A program made the translations under genes and the position numbers. The notes under the pieces were generated by a model that saw nothing but the letters and a program-made list of their open reading frames with translations, did not search any database and was not told the origin of the DNA. Below, one piece after another: positions 1 through 5,705 of a DNA stretch of 5,705 nt. Numbering within the stretch: the stretch's first letter is position 1; each line of letters starts with the position of its first letter. This DNA comes from an uncultured Fidelibacterota bacterium (GTDB taxonomy: Bacteria > Marinisomatota > Marinisomatia > Marinisomatales > UBA1611). The DNA is taken from NCBI GenBank assembly GCA_913045415.1, contig CAJWPW010000089.1, positions 1-5,705 of the forward strand, read 5' to 3'.

Positions 1-547
1 CCATATCATTCTGGGGGACACCATTAATCATTACAGCAACGTTACGCTGATTAAATCCACGGACGTTAATTCGTGCATCACCGGCACCGCCGCCCTGTTG
101 GGTTGCGTATACGCTGGGGGTTGTGTTTAAGGCCATAGGAATATCCTGTGATCCCAGCCGGGCTTCCAGATCTGCTTTTGTAACATTGGTATAAGCCACT
201 GGTGTTTTTTCGTCAGCGCGGGATGCTAATACTTCAAGACCAGACATTTCAATTGTTGATGCTGAAAGACTGAAATTCACAGTGCTGGCAGCGGCCATGG
301 AATCATCAGCATAGCCGATCATGGATGCGGTAAGGGTTGCACCATTGGGTACGTTACTGATTGTAAATGCACCACTGGCATTTGCGGCTGCCCCATTATT
401 TGTCCCATCGACTACAACATTTGCACCTGCGAGAGCATCGCCAGTCGAGGCATCAGTTACTGTACCGGAAACTGTCATCTGCGCAAATAAGATTGATGTG
501 ATGGAAAGTATAAGGGTGTTAGCTACAATTCGTGTATAACGATTCAT
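1..547 (-). CDS. TonB-dependent outer-membrane receptor, N-terminal part (runs off left edge)
   Basis: The 182 visible residues begin with a signal peptide (hydrophobic stretch about 7-21, probable cleavage near Ala22-Gln23, the 'LFAQ' ending common in FCB bacteria). A carboxypeptidase-regulatory-like beta-sandwich follows at about 24-96, with the typical VSGTVTDASTGDALAGANV opening and a later VPNGATLTASMIGY stretch. The start of the plug domain is at about 105-182, with INVRGFNQRNVAVMINGVP near residues 160-178, a hallmark of TonB-dependent receptors. The beta-barrel lies beyond the window. In the family, such proteins import large or scarce substrates across the outer membrane using TonB-ExbBD energy; the substrate cannot be told from this part. 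The ATG start is preceded by a strong AAGGAG with six-base spacing. Local GC is clearly higher than in neighbouring genes (about 63% in 61-120), and the N-terminal domain is rich in Ala, Thr and Ser. No SusD-like partner is visible because the downstream side is cut. Confidence 0.93.
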   Translation of the reverse strand, partial: MNRYTRIVANTLILSITSILFAQMTVSGTVTDASTGDALAGANVVVDGTNNGAAANASGAFTISNVPNGATLTASMIGYADDSMAAASTVNFSLSASTIEMSGLEVLASRADEKTPVAYTNVTKADLEARLGSQDIPMALNTTPSVYATQQGGGAGDARINVRGFNQRNVAVMINGVPQNDM

Positions 548-553
548 TTTATT

Positions 554-559
554 CTCCTT
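554..559 (-). promoter_or_regulatory. Strong ribosome binding site of the TonB-dependent receptor
   Basis: AAGGAG on the minus strand lies six bases before the ATG at 547. It fixes the receptor start and is the only full-strength Shine-Dalgarno sequence in the window, which fits an abundant outer-membrane protein. Confidence 0.8.
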
Positions 560-636
560 GGTTATTTATATCAAGAAATAATTAGTTAAATCAGTTCTCG
601 ATTGGGTGGAATTTCGTAATTAGTATGGGGTTTTAC

Positions 637-646
637 AAAAAAAAAA
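637..646 (-). repeat. T10 homopolymer in the receptor 5' region
   Basis: Ten consecutive A on the plus strand (T10 on the coding strand) lie about 90 bases upstream of the receptor start, inside the 125-base gap between the SRAP gene and the receptor gene. The run is directly visible. Whether it varies in length is unknown. Confidence 0.7.
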
Positions 647-662
647 TGTGAAAAATATTTTT
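637..662 (-). terminator. Possible weak terminator after the SRAP gene
   Basis: Reading the minus strand past the SRAP stop, the perfect AT-only palindrome AAAAATATTTTT (651-662) is followed by CACA and then T10. A hairpin of A-U pairs only, with almost no loop, is weak, so efficient intrinsic termination is doubtful. Readthrough from SRAP into the receptor gene cannot be excluded. Confidence 0.2.
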
Positions 663-672
663 ATTTGAATTC

Positions 673-1365
673 TTAAAAAAGGTCCAAAGTAGAAGAGTCT
701 TGCGTAGACCTGATACAATCAATGGTATTATTTTTTGGAGAATTCACAAATGTTGAAACAGGGTTGAAAGTGAGTGGTTTTGAATAGGGGACAAGATTTG
801 TGATCGCCTGGTTCGATGGTGTTGTATCACAAAAGATCCATTCATCAATTGACATGGGATTCAATATGACCGGCATGCGGTTATGGATGTGTCTAATCTC
901 TTTTTGTGGTGATGTTGTAATAACAGTATAGGAATGGATAATTTTGCTCATGGATGATTCCCAGGTTGTCCATAAGCCCGCCATGGGCAGGAGTTTGTTT
1001 TCGGGATGGGAAATATAAAAAGGTTGGCTGCCATCGCTTTTCCGTTTCCATTCGAAATAACCATCTGCAATAACCACGCATCTATTTTGATTAATCAAAT
1101 TTTGAAAAGATGGTTTTTCTGTGAGTGTTTCAGATCGCGCATTAATCATTTTGGGTCCAATGGACTTATCTTTAGACCAACTTGGGATCAATCCCCATTC
1201 CATGGGTTTTACAATTCGCGATTTCCCATGACCAATAAGGATGGGAGATGTTTGAGTAGGTGCTATATTAAAACTGGGATAAAAATTGTCATCATACCAT
1301 TCCTCGATAGCCAATTCTTCAATAATAGATTGCATATCTCGAGTGAGTGTTTTGCGTCCGCACAT
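673..1365 (-). CDS. yedK: SRAP (HMCES/YedK) family abasic-site processing protein
   Basis: This is a complete 230-residue protein, close to the length of E. coli YedK. Family members bind single-stranded DNA and covalently trap abasic sites through the N-terminal cysteine, exposed after Met removal, forming a thiazolidine DNA-protein crosslink that protects stalled forks. Visible signatures are MCGR with catalytic Cys2, SFNIAPTQ with Asn33, WGLIPSW at 57-63, NARSET with Arg77, ADGYFEW with Glu105, and HNRMPVIL with His161. Together these match the Cys, Asn, Arg, Glu and His active-site set known from YedK and HMCES. The ATG is certain because Cys2 must follow it. No good Shine-Dalgarno is seen upstream. 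The gene is divergent from gpmA, with 125 bases between it and the receptor gene downstream. I saw no LexA-like box of the E. coli type in its upstream region. The protein is presumably cytoplasmic or nucleoid-associated. Confidence 0.96.
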   Translation of the reverse strand: MCGRKTLTRDMQSIIEELAIEEWYDDNFYPSFNIAPTQTSPILIGHGKSRIVKPMEWGLIPSWSKDKSIGPKMINARSETLTEKPSFQNLINQNRCVVIADGYFEWKRKSDGSQPFYISHPENKLLPMAGLWTTWESSMSKIIHSYTVITTSPQKEIRHIHNRMPVILNPMSIDEWIFCDTTPSNQAITNLVPYSKPLTFNPVSTFVNSPKNNTIDCIRSTQDSSTLDLF

Positions 1366-1392
1366 GTTGAAATCTACTGAAAAAATACTACC

Positions 1393-1414
1393 ATTAATCT
1401 CGTAATATTAATCT
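1393..1414. repeat. Short direct repeat ATTAATCT x2 upstream of the SRAP gene
   Basis: ATTAATCT occurs at 1393-1400 and 1407-1414, a 14-base period, about 30-50 bases upstream of the SRAP start. In such AT-rich DNA this may be chance, but the position fits an operator half-site pair. Confidence 0.3.
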
Positions 1415-1520
1415 TCCAATTTTGCTTGGGTAGATTTTTTTATTTTTTAAGATTTTAATTTTCATTTATTTTTTTCATCCTAAATCTTTGTGAACTTTGC
1501 GATTAAATAATCAAGATTTT

Positions 1521-1524
1521 AGGA
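1521..1524 (+). promoter_or_regulatory. Short Shine-Dalgarno that decides the gpmA start
   Basis: AGGA lies five bases before the ATG at 1530. Together with the conserved N-terminus of the family, it argues for that ATG over the in-frame TTG at 1497, which would add 11 poorly conserved residues. Confidence 0.6.
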
Positions 1525-1529
1525 ATAAT

Positions 1530-2276
1530 ATGTATAAACTAGTTTTACTTCGCCATGGTGAAAGCCAATGGAATTTAGAAAATCGTTTCACTGGTTGGAC
1601 CGATGTGGACCTTACTGAAAAAGGTGAATCGGAAGCACGATTATCCGGCCAACTCCTGAAAAAAGAAGGATTTATTTTTGATGTAATCCATACTTCAGTA
1701 TTAAAACGTGCGATTCGCACTATGAATATTTGTCTGGATGAAATGGGCGTTGAGAATATTCCAACCTATTATAACTGGCGATTAAACGAACGCCATTATG
1801 GTGCACTGCAAGGATTGAACAAAGCTGAAACTGCTGCACAATATGGTGATGAACAGGTCCATATTTGGCGCAGGAGTTATTCTACGCCACCACCTAAATT
1901 GGAATTGGATGATAAGCGTCACCCAAGGTTTGATGAAAAGTATTCTGATTTGACACCTTCTGAATTGCCCGCATCAGAATGTTTAAAAGATACTGTGGAT
2001 CGGTTTTTACCTTATTGGTTTGAAACGATTAAACCGAAAATTGAATTGGGAAAGCGAGTTCTCATTGTAGCCCACGGGAACTCATTACGTGCATTGGTCA
2101 AGTATCTAGATAAAGTATCTGATGAAGAAATCCTGGGACTCAATATTCCAACAGGTGTTCCACTTGTGTATGAATTAGATGAAAACTTAAATCCAATTAG
2201 ACATCACTATTTGGGAGATCAGGAAGCAATTGCAAAAAAAGCTGCAGAAGTTGCAGCGCAGGGGAAGGCTAAATGA
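1530..2276 (+). CDS. gpmA: 2,3-bisphosphoglycerate-dependent phosphoglycerate mutase
   Basis: This cytoplasmic glycolytic and gluconeogenic enzyme interconverts 3-phosphoglycerate and 2-phosphoglycerate through a phosphohistidine intermediate. The 248-residue length is the usual bacterial dPGM size. The protein opens [15 protein letters not shown], with the phosphorylated His9 in the RHG motif, followed by [12 protein letters not shown] at 18-29, Arg60, [14 protein letters not shown] with Glu87, WRRSY with Arg114-Arg115, and AHGNSLR with the second catalytic His182. Each key residue sits two positions before its E. coli GpmA counterpart (His11, Arg62, Glu89, His184), so the active site is intact. 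The ATG at 1530 is preferred because the family begins almost directly with this motif and AGGA precedes it; a longer in-frame form from TTG at 1497 is unlikely. The gene is monocistronic on its strand here. Its stop lies only 11 bases from the stop of the convergent nuclease gene, with no recognisable terminator between them. Confidence 0.97.
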   Translation: MYKLVLLRHGESQWNLENRFTGWTDVDLTEKGESEARLSGQLLKKEGFIFDVIHTSVLKRAIRTMNICLDEMGVENIPTYYNWRLNERHYGALQGLNKAETAAQYGDEQVHIWRRSYSTPPPKLELDDKRHPRFDEKYSDLTPSELPASECLKDTVDRFLPYWFETIKPKIELGKRVLIVAHGNSLRALVKYLDKVSDEEILGLNIPTGVPLVYELDENLNPIRHHYLGDQEAIAKKAAEVAAQGKAK

Positions 2277-2287
2277 CTACCTAAATA

Positions 2288-3049
2288 TTATTTAAAAATC
2301 CGGTTAAGTTCGCCAGAGAGTCTTACACCGCCTTGAAGTAACCGCTGTTCCAATAATCCTTTATTATAATAGAAATATTCCCACTTTAAATTATTCCCGG
2401 AAAAATCATAGCATTGATTTCGCAAATTCTTTGATTCGTTTATATAAACCATCAAGGAATCTCCTTGCCACTTTCGAATATCACCATAATCTATATTCAA
2501 TAATAAATAATCCGTGTATTCAGAATAACTCAAATTTTGGTACTGGATCAATTTGCTATCCCAAATGCTGTGAAGGTTTGTTTCTTCTCCAAACCATTTG
2601 AGCTTTTTGTCATTTCCACCGCGGTCTTTACCATTCCCAACATGAAGCGGTTGATGAAGATCTCCAACCAGATGAACCAAAAATTTTAGAGCAATTTTCT
2701 TTTCTTCTTTTGATGATTTTCTATTTTTCAAAGTCACAATGAATTCATTCACTTTTTCTATGGCATTTCCTGTGTGTTTCCCTGTCTCATACTTTTCTCC
2801 ATCAGGAATCGTACACCAGTGCCAATCATAAGCATGTTTCCAATTCGGATCTGATTTGATTTCATCAGCCCAGGTACTAACTCGTGATAAATCATTGTGC
2901 CCCAGGATTTTTTTAATTTGCATATTGGCATTTTTGGTCAGGTATTTTTCCGCAACTTTTCCAACAATGCGATGCCCGGTATTTCCCCAAGCCATCAATG
3001 GTTGGATGGATAATAATGCGATCAATAGGAGTTGTAATAGTATTTTCAT
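2288..3049 (-). CDS. Secreted S1/P1-type zinc-dependent nuclease
   Basis: Family members use three zinc ions to hydrolyse single-stranded DNA and RNA to 5'-nucleotides, often with 3'-nucleotidase activity. This 253-residue protein has a signal peptide (1-20, ending PLMA) whose cleavage exposes Trp21, the N-terminal zinc ligand. The full expected ligand set is present: Trp21, His26 (WGNTGHRIVG), Asp62 (STWADEI), His72 (KHAYDWHW), His126, Asp130 and His136 (HLVGDLHQPLHVG), and His160 and Asp164 (NLHSIWDS). The only two cysteines of the mature protein, Cys79 and Cys213, are placed to form one long-range disulfide like the one in nuclease P1. It should act in the periplasm or outside the cell. 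The ATG overlaps the stop of the upstream phosphodiesterase gene as ATGA, and there is no Shine-Dalgarno of its own, so translation is probably coupled. Substrate preference (DNA, RNA or 3'-nucleotides) is not readable from sequence. Confidence 0.95.
   Translation of the reverse strand: MKILLQLLLIALLSIQPLMAWGNTGHRIVGKVAEKYLTKNANMQIKKILGHNDLSRVSTWADEIKSDPNWKHAYDWHWCTIPDGEKYETGKHTGNAIEKVNEFIVTLKNRKSSKEEKKIALKFLVHLVGDLHQPLHVGNGKDRGGNDKKLKWFGEETNLHSIWDSKLIQYQNLSYSEYTDYLLLNIDYGDIRKWQGDSLMVYINESKNLRNQCYDFSGNNLKWEYFYYNKGLLEQRLLQGGVRLSGELNRIFK
3046..3049 (-). other. ATGA stop/start overlap (translational coupling)
   Basis: The TGA of the phosphodiesterase gene (3048-3046) and the ATG of the nuclease gene (3049-3047) share bases. 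With no separate ribosome binding site visible, reinitiation by terminating ribosomes is the likely way the nuclease is translated. Confidence 0.8.
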
Positions 3050-4272
3050 TTTAAAAGGTGTTTAATATTGTTAAGGTTTCCATCAATTTTTTCACTTGGA
3101 TCAATACCAAGAATATGTGCTATCATGGGGTAAATATTAACATTCTCAAATGGTTCAGTTACAATATCATTTTTAAATGCAGGGCCTTGAGCAATAAAAA
3201 GGGCATGCATACTTTTTAATTGATTATCATAGCCATGTGTTCCTCCAGTAGGGACATATTCTCCGGCAGTTGATGAACTGCTTATGGCCTGGTTTTGGAT
3301 ATACCATCCTTCATCAGCGATGATCAATGCATCTTTAATGCGATGGTGGTTTTTGAAATGAAACCGCTCAGGAATATCACTTTTTAAGTAAACTGAAATA
3401 TGCTCAGCTTTTTTTAATTGGTCCACCGCCGGTTCTATAATATTTTTTTTCTTACTGTACAAAAATGCATAAGGTCCGGATCCTTCCTGGATGATTTGGC
3501 TCATATCGGTATACGCCGAAAGATCAACGGTTCTTTCAGAACTGATCTCTGCCATTCCATGGTCTGCTACCGCAATAATATTCAAATTATTTGAGATTGG
3601 TAACTGCTCTAGTTTTGAGATCAGATCTCCAAACAAAGAATCTAAATGTGATACCACCGCCTCGGTTTCTTGGCTTCTAGGTCCAGCCTCATGTCCAGTC
3701 CAATCCGGTTCATGAAAATACAATAAACAAAACCTTGGCCTTTCTTTTAATGGGAGCGAGAACCAGGATACAATAGAATCAATTCTCGCTTCAAACGGGA
3801 AATTATGTTCATACTTTTTCCATTTACTTGGATAGGATCCTCCAATGGGTGCTTCTGTTCCCACCCAAAAGTAGGATGCTGTCTTTAGACCTTGTTTTTC
3901 AGCGGTGACCCAAATGGGTTCCCCGCCATAAAATTTGGGGTCTTGTACTTTCGATCTGTCACTTAAAGTATAGTTGTCATCTAATTCTGCATCATAAAAG
4001 TGATTTCCAATTAAGCCATGATTTTCCGCATACATTCCCGTGGCAATGCTATAATGATTGGGAAATGTCTTAGATACAAATACGGGAATCAATCCTTTTG
4101 CTCGAACGCCGTTTTTAATAAACCTGTCCATATTGGGCGTATCAAACCAATCTAGATAATCTGCCCGAAAACCATCAAAGGAAATAAGTAATACATAGGA
4201 ATCATCCTGATGATTTTCACAGGATGAAAAAACAATAAAAAGAATTAAAAGGTAGCGAATTGAAAATTTCAT
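3046..4272 (-). CDS. Nucleotide pyrophosphatase/phosphodiesterase (NPP, alkaline-phosphatase superfamily), probable lipoprotein
   Basis: This 408-residue protein belongs to the type I phosphodiesterase/nucleotide pyrophosphatase family, which cleaves phosphodiester or pyrophosphate bonds in nucleotides and related compounds with two zinc ions and a threonine nucleophile. The N-terminal hydrophobic segment (7-17) ends in FSSC, with Cys18 as probable lipidation site; Phe at -3 is not ideal, so a plain signal peptide remains possible. Catalytic features are SFDGFRADY with metal ligand Asp33, KTFPNHYSIATG with nucleophile Thr69, GNHFYD with Asn90, HEPDWTGHEAG with Asp190 and His194, ADHGM with Asp237 and His238, and GTHGYDN with His346. 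All the metal-site residues known from the Xanthomonas NPP and mammalian NPP1 have counterparts. The length equals the catalytic domain alone, with no somatomedin-like or nuclease-like extra domains. The start ATG directly follows the TAA of the upstream propeller gene, and the end overlaps the nuclease gene. The exact substrate is undetermined. Confidence 0.93.
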   Translation of the reverse strand: MKFSIRYLLILFIVFSSCENHQDDSYVLLISFDGFRADYLDWFDTPNMDRFIKNGVRAKGLIPVFVSKTFPNHYSIATGMYAENHGLIGNHFYDAELDDNYTLSDRSKVQDPKFYGGEPIWVTAEKQGLKTASYFWVGTEAPIGGSYPSKWKKYEHNFPFEARIDSIVSWFSLPLKERPRFCLLYFHEPDWTGHEAGPRSQETEAVVSHLDSLFGDLISKLEQLPISNNLNIIAVADHGMAEISSERTVDLSAYTDMSQIIQEGSGPYAFLYSKKKNIIEPAVDQLKKAEHISVYLKSDIPERFHFKNHHRIKDALIIADEGWYIQNQAISSSSTAGEYVPTGGTHGYDNQLKSMHALFIAQGPAFKNDIVTEPFENVNIYPMIAHILGIDPSEKIDGNLNNIKHLLK

Positions 4273-5238
4273 TTATTTGAAAGGTATAAATCCCAAAATC
4301 ATTTCGGGATATTTATCTGTAGCAATTAGAAATCCTCGATCATCAAGACGAACGATTCCTTCCCAGTTTCTTGCTCCTTTTTCATCCAGTTCTATTTGAA
4401 TAGGATCCCGTCCTGATAATTGAATTTTATCTTCATTGAATTCAAATTCAATAAGACGTTCAACTACATCAGAATTTTGATGAGATTTCCCTTCTTTAAT
4501 TTTCATAACAATTGGGTCAGGTGCAGGTTTTAGATGTTTAGCATCACCGGGCCAAAAGTAATTTATTGCCCAGAAATGGTTTTGGTCATCCATCCGTGAT
4601 ACATCTGTTATTCTGTATTCAATATTTGGGAATTCAATTTTAGATACGGAAAAATCCGCTAATGATACCCGGTATTGCCACACAGATTTTTGTAGGTTCA
4701 TTCCCTGGGTCTCATAAAAAAGAATAATATGATCATTATGGATCAACAAACTTTCAAATGTCATATTTTTCACCTGGATGGGCGTTTCTAACTCTAAAAG
4801 ATTTTCATTAGGAATTGTAACCTCTTTTGTAGTTGGGTCAATAGTTCCCCAGGCTAAATATCCCCGCATAGTTTCATCATCTTTTGATTCCAGAGTTATG
4901 TAAACGTTATTCCCATTAAAAGCGATGGCTTCCAATCCTTCAAATCCCGGGATAGATTTTGAATAATCCGGTGTATGGAATGCTGGTTGTTTTGGTTCAA
5001 TAAGAATTCGATCTTTTTTCTCCAGTACATTCAGGATCTCATCTTTCGAGATCATATAAAGAAATCCACCAAGATTTTCCGGCAGAAGCATGATTTGATC
5101 ATTGTAAAGATCCATTCCGGAAATTTCCTGTTTTGGGTTTGTAATCAAACCAGATAAAAGAATGGGTTGATATTGGATTTCTCCGGCAGCTCCAAAGGAA
5201 ATTAAAAAGACAAATAAGTAAGATTTTATTTGGTTCAT
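4273..5238 (-). CDS. Secreted beta-propeller-like protein, phytase-esterase-like/SdiA-regulated style
   Basis: I do not recognise a named gene. The 321-residue protein starts with a signal peptide (hydrophobic 7-18, likely cleavage around Ala18-Gly19) and has no cysteine or later membrane segment, so it is probably periplasmic or secreted. The body shows degenerate repeats of one style, a small acidic motif, then a turn rich in Asn, Asp and Gly, then a beta strand: SGMDLYNDQIMLLPE (40-54), EGLEAIAFNGNNVYITLE (100-117), ESLLIHNDHIILFYE (162-176), TDVSRMDDQNHFWAIN (211-226) and EGIVRLDDRGFLIATD (293-308). This spacing fits a five- or six-bladed propeller, and the EGLEAIAF and NWEGI motifs resemble proteins of the 'esterase-like activity of phytase' and SdiA-regulated families. 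Enzymatic activity is unproven; a calcium- or ligand-binding role is possible. The gene abuts the NPP gene (TAA then ATG), heading a three-gene exported set. No Shine-Dalgarno is seen before its ATG. Confidence 0.75.
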   Translation of the reverse strand: MNQIKSYLFVFLISFGAAGEIQYQPILLSGLITNPKQEISGMDLYNDQIMLLPENLGGFLYMISKDEILNVLEKKDRILIEPKQPAFHTPDYSKSIPGFEGLEAIAFNGNNVYITLESKDDETMRGYLAWGTIDPTTKEVTIPNENLLELETPIQVKNMTFESLLIHNDHIILFYETQGMNLQKSVWQYRVSLADFSVSKIEFPNIEYRITDVSRMDDQNHFWAINYFWPGDAKHLKPAPDPIVMKIKEGKSHQNSDVVERLIEFEFNEDKIQLSGRDPIQIELDEKGARNWEGIVRLDDRGFLIATDKYPEMILGFIPFK

Positions 5239-5285
5239 CAGATGAGTTTAAAGATTCAGAATATTGGCACGAAACCTAAGGCAGA

Positions 5286-5314
5286 CAAACGTTCAATCCG
5301 TAATTATTTTCAAA
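5286..5314 (-). promoter_or_regulatory. Tentative FCB-type promoter for the propeller-NPP-nuclease genes
   Basis: In the 99-base gap between the DUF971 gene and the propeller gene, the minus strand reads TTTG (5314-5311), 17 bases, then AACGTTTG (5293-5286). This is one mismatch from the Bacteroidota -7 element TAnnTTTG, with a spacer a little short of the usual 19 or so. It would start transcription roughly 40 bases before the ATG. The match is weak, and co-transcription from the DUF971 gene is an equally good alternative. Confidence 0.2.
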
Positions 5315-5337
5315 TCAAAAATAGAGTACCCATAAAA

Positions 5338-5655
5338 TTAAGAATCCAATTCTTCGCAAAGTTTTTTAAGAAGCTCAAAGGTATAGATTCCGGTGCTATG
5401 TCCATCTTTCCAAAAAGGGCGAATTGCATAATAACCAACTGGTTGGATTCCTGTTACAATGTAACTTTCTTCTTTCATGCTTTGGGGTGGCCCCTTATAC
5501 ACATTGCCAAAGACATCGGTTTCACCTGCACAACTGGCACATGGACAATTATCTCGTACACCTTTGAGAAGAATCGCATTTTCGGAGCCATCCGCCCACT
5601 GCAGCAGTAACAAATCATTCACCACCTCATGATATGTCAAATTAAGATCAGCCAT
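5338..5655 (-). CDS. DUF971 (gamma-butyrobetaine hydroxylase N-terminal-like) domain protein
   Basis: This complete 105-residue protein consists of a single DUF971 domain. Visible signatures are LQWADGSE at 18-25, the cysteine cluster NCPCASCAGE with Cys37, Cys39 and Cys42, GIQPVGYYAIRPFW at 69-82, and DGHSTGIYTFELL at 84-96. In known proteins this domain forms the N-terminal part of gamma-butyrobetaine and trimethyllysine hydroxylases, where it binds zinc, and the C-terminal part of plant HCF101, an Mrp-type iron-sulfur carrier. Stand-alone bacterial copies have no firm function, and a metal-binding or iron-sulfur-related role is inference. The start ATG has no Shine-Dalgarno, but a TAA in another frame overlaps it as TAATG, suggesting coupling to an upstream gene. 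The same frame stays open to the window edge, so an N-terminal extension or fusion cannot be fully excluded. It is probably cytoplasmic, with no signal peptide. Confidence 0.9.
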   Translation of the reverse strand: MADLNLTYHEVVNDLLLLQWADGSENAILLKGVRDNCPCASCAGETDVFGNVYKGPPQSMKEESYIVTGIQPVGYYAIRPFWKDGHSTGIYTFELLKKLCEELDS

Positions 5656-5705
5656 TATTTTATTAAAATGAGTTTGGTTGATTGCATTGTATGCCCGGAT
5701 TGAAG
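5655..5705 (-). CDS. Possible C-terminal end of an upstream gene (partial, uncertain)
   Basis: In the frame whose TAA overlaps the DUF971 start (TAATG), the minus strand encodes 16 residues ending TKLILIK. This one-base overlap is a typical operon junction. The stretch is too short to identify, and the other two frames also look plausible: one ends with a TAA at 5664-5666 (CNQPNSF ending), and one runs open into the DUF971 gene. Which frame is coding cannot be decided here. Confidence 0.3.
   Translation of the reverse strand, partial: LQSGHTMQSTKLILIK

Larger units (their letters stand above)
1366..1529. promoter_or_regulatory. Divergent intergenic region between the SRAP gene and gpmA
   Basis: This 164-base, very AT-rich region separates two genes that point away from each other, so it must carry start signals for both. 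It contains T-rich blocks around 1435-1475 and a short direct repeat at 1393-1414. I found no convincing -35/-10 pair in either direction. A partial match to the FCB -7 element (AATCTTTG at 1483-1490, one mismatch to TAnnTTTG) points toward gpmA but lacks a clear upstream TTTG at the right distance. Confidence 0.4.

Noticed and set aside
321..539. Plus-strand open frame with Ala/Val/Pro-rich translation
   Set aside because: It is the complement of the receptor signal peptide and carboxypeptidase-regulatory-like domain; the composition simply mirrors that coding strand.
1006..1380. Plus-strand open frame of 124 codons
   Set aside because: It lies wholly antisense to the SRAP gene, which has all its family motifs, and its translation shows no recognisable domain.
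1497..1529. Longer gpmA form starting at TTG 1497
   Set aside because: The extra 11 residues precede the [11 protein letters not shown] start that is normal for the family, and AGGA is correctly spaced for the ATG at 1530.
2282..2294. Inverted repeat TAAATA-T-TATTTA as a bidirectional terminator
   Set aside because: A one-base centre and only A-T pairs cannot make a stable hairpin, and it overlaps the nuclease stop codon.
5230..5610. Plus-strand open frame of 126 codons
   Set aside because: It runs antisense to the conserved DUF971 gene and the intergenic gap, and its translation has no family features.
1..5705. CRISPR array, tRNA or rRNA genes, insertion sequences, phage or toxin-antitoxin genes
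   Set aside because: I saw no spaced long repeats, no RNA gene signatures, no terminal inverted repeats and no transposase or integrase-like coding. Nearly all of the window is accounted for by the six main genes.

Overview
The window looks like chromosomal DNA from an AT-rich Gram-negative bacterium of the FCB superphylum (Bacteroidota and relatives). The evidence is an outer-membrane receptor of the TonB-dependent type with an N-terminal carboxypeptidase-regulatory-like domain, three neighbouring exported proteins including one likely lipoprotein, and mostly weak or absent Shine-Dalgarno sequences. A Neomarinimicrobiota (SAR406)-like source is my best guess within that group, but this is inference from general style and cannot be settled without a search.

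Layout from left to right. Positions 1-547 (minus) hold the first 182 residues of a TonB-dependent receptor that runs off the left edge. Positions 673-1365 (minus) encode a complete SRAP/HMCES/YedK-family abasic-site DNA-protein crosslinking protein. A divergent intergenic region (1366-1529) separates it from gpmA (1530-2276, plus), a complete 2,3-bisphosphoglycerate-dependent phosphoglycerate mutase. gpmA converges, with only 11 bases between stop codons, on a compact minus-strand gene set running from 5238 down to 2288. In transcription order this set encodes a secreted beta-propeller-like protein (5238-4273), a likely lipoprotein of the nucleotide pyrophosphatase/phosphodiesterase family (4272-3046) and a secreted S1/P1-type zinc nuclease (3049-2288). 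Upstream of these, also minus, is a small DUF971 protein (5655-5338), preceded by the possible end of another gene at the right edge.

The most coherent functional unit is the three-gene exported set. Its genes abut (TAA immediately followed by ATG) and overlap (ATGA), so they are almost certainly co-transcribed. The nuclease would cut extracellular or periplasmic nucleic acid, the NPP-family enzyme would cleave phosphodiester or pyrophosphate bonds, and the propeller protein has a repeat style reminiscent of phytase-esterase-like or SdiA-regulated proteins. I infer a nucleic-acid or organophosphate scavenging module. All recognisable metal ligands in the two enzymes are intact. The other genes are ordinary housekeeping or common accessory functions. 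I saw no CRISPR array, tRNA, rRNA, insertion sequence or phage gene.
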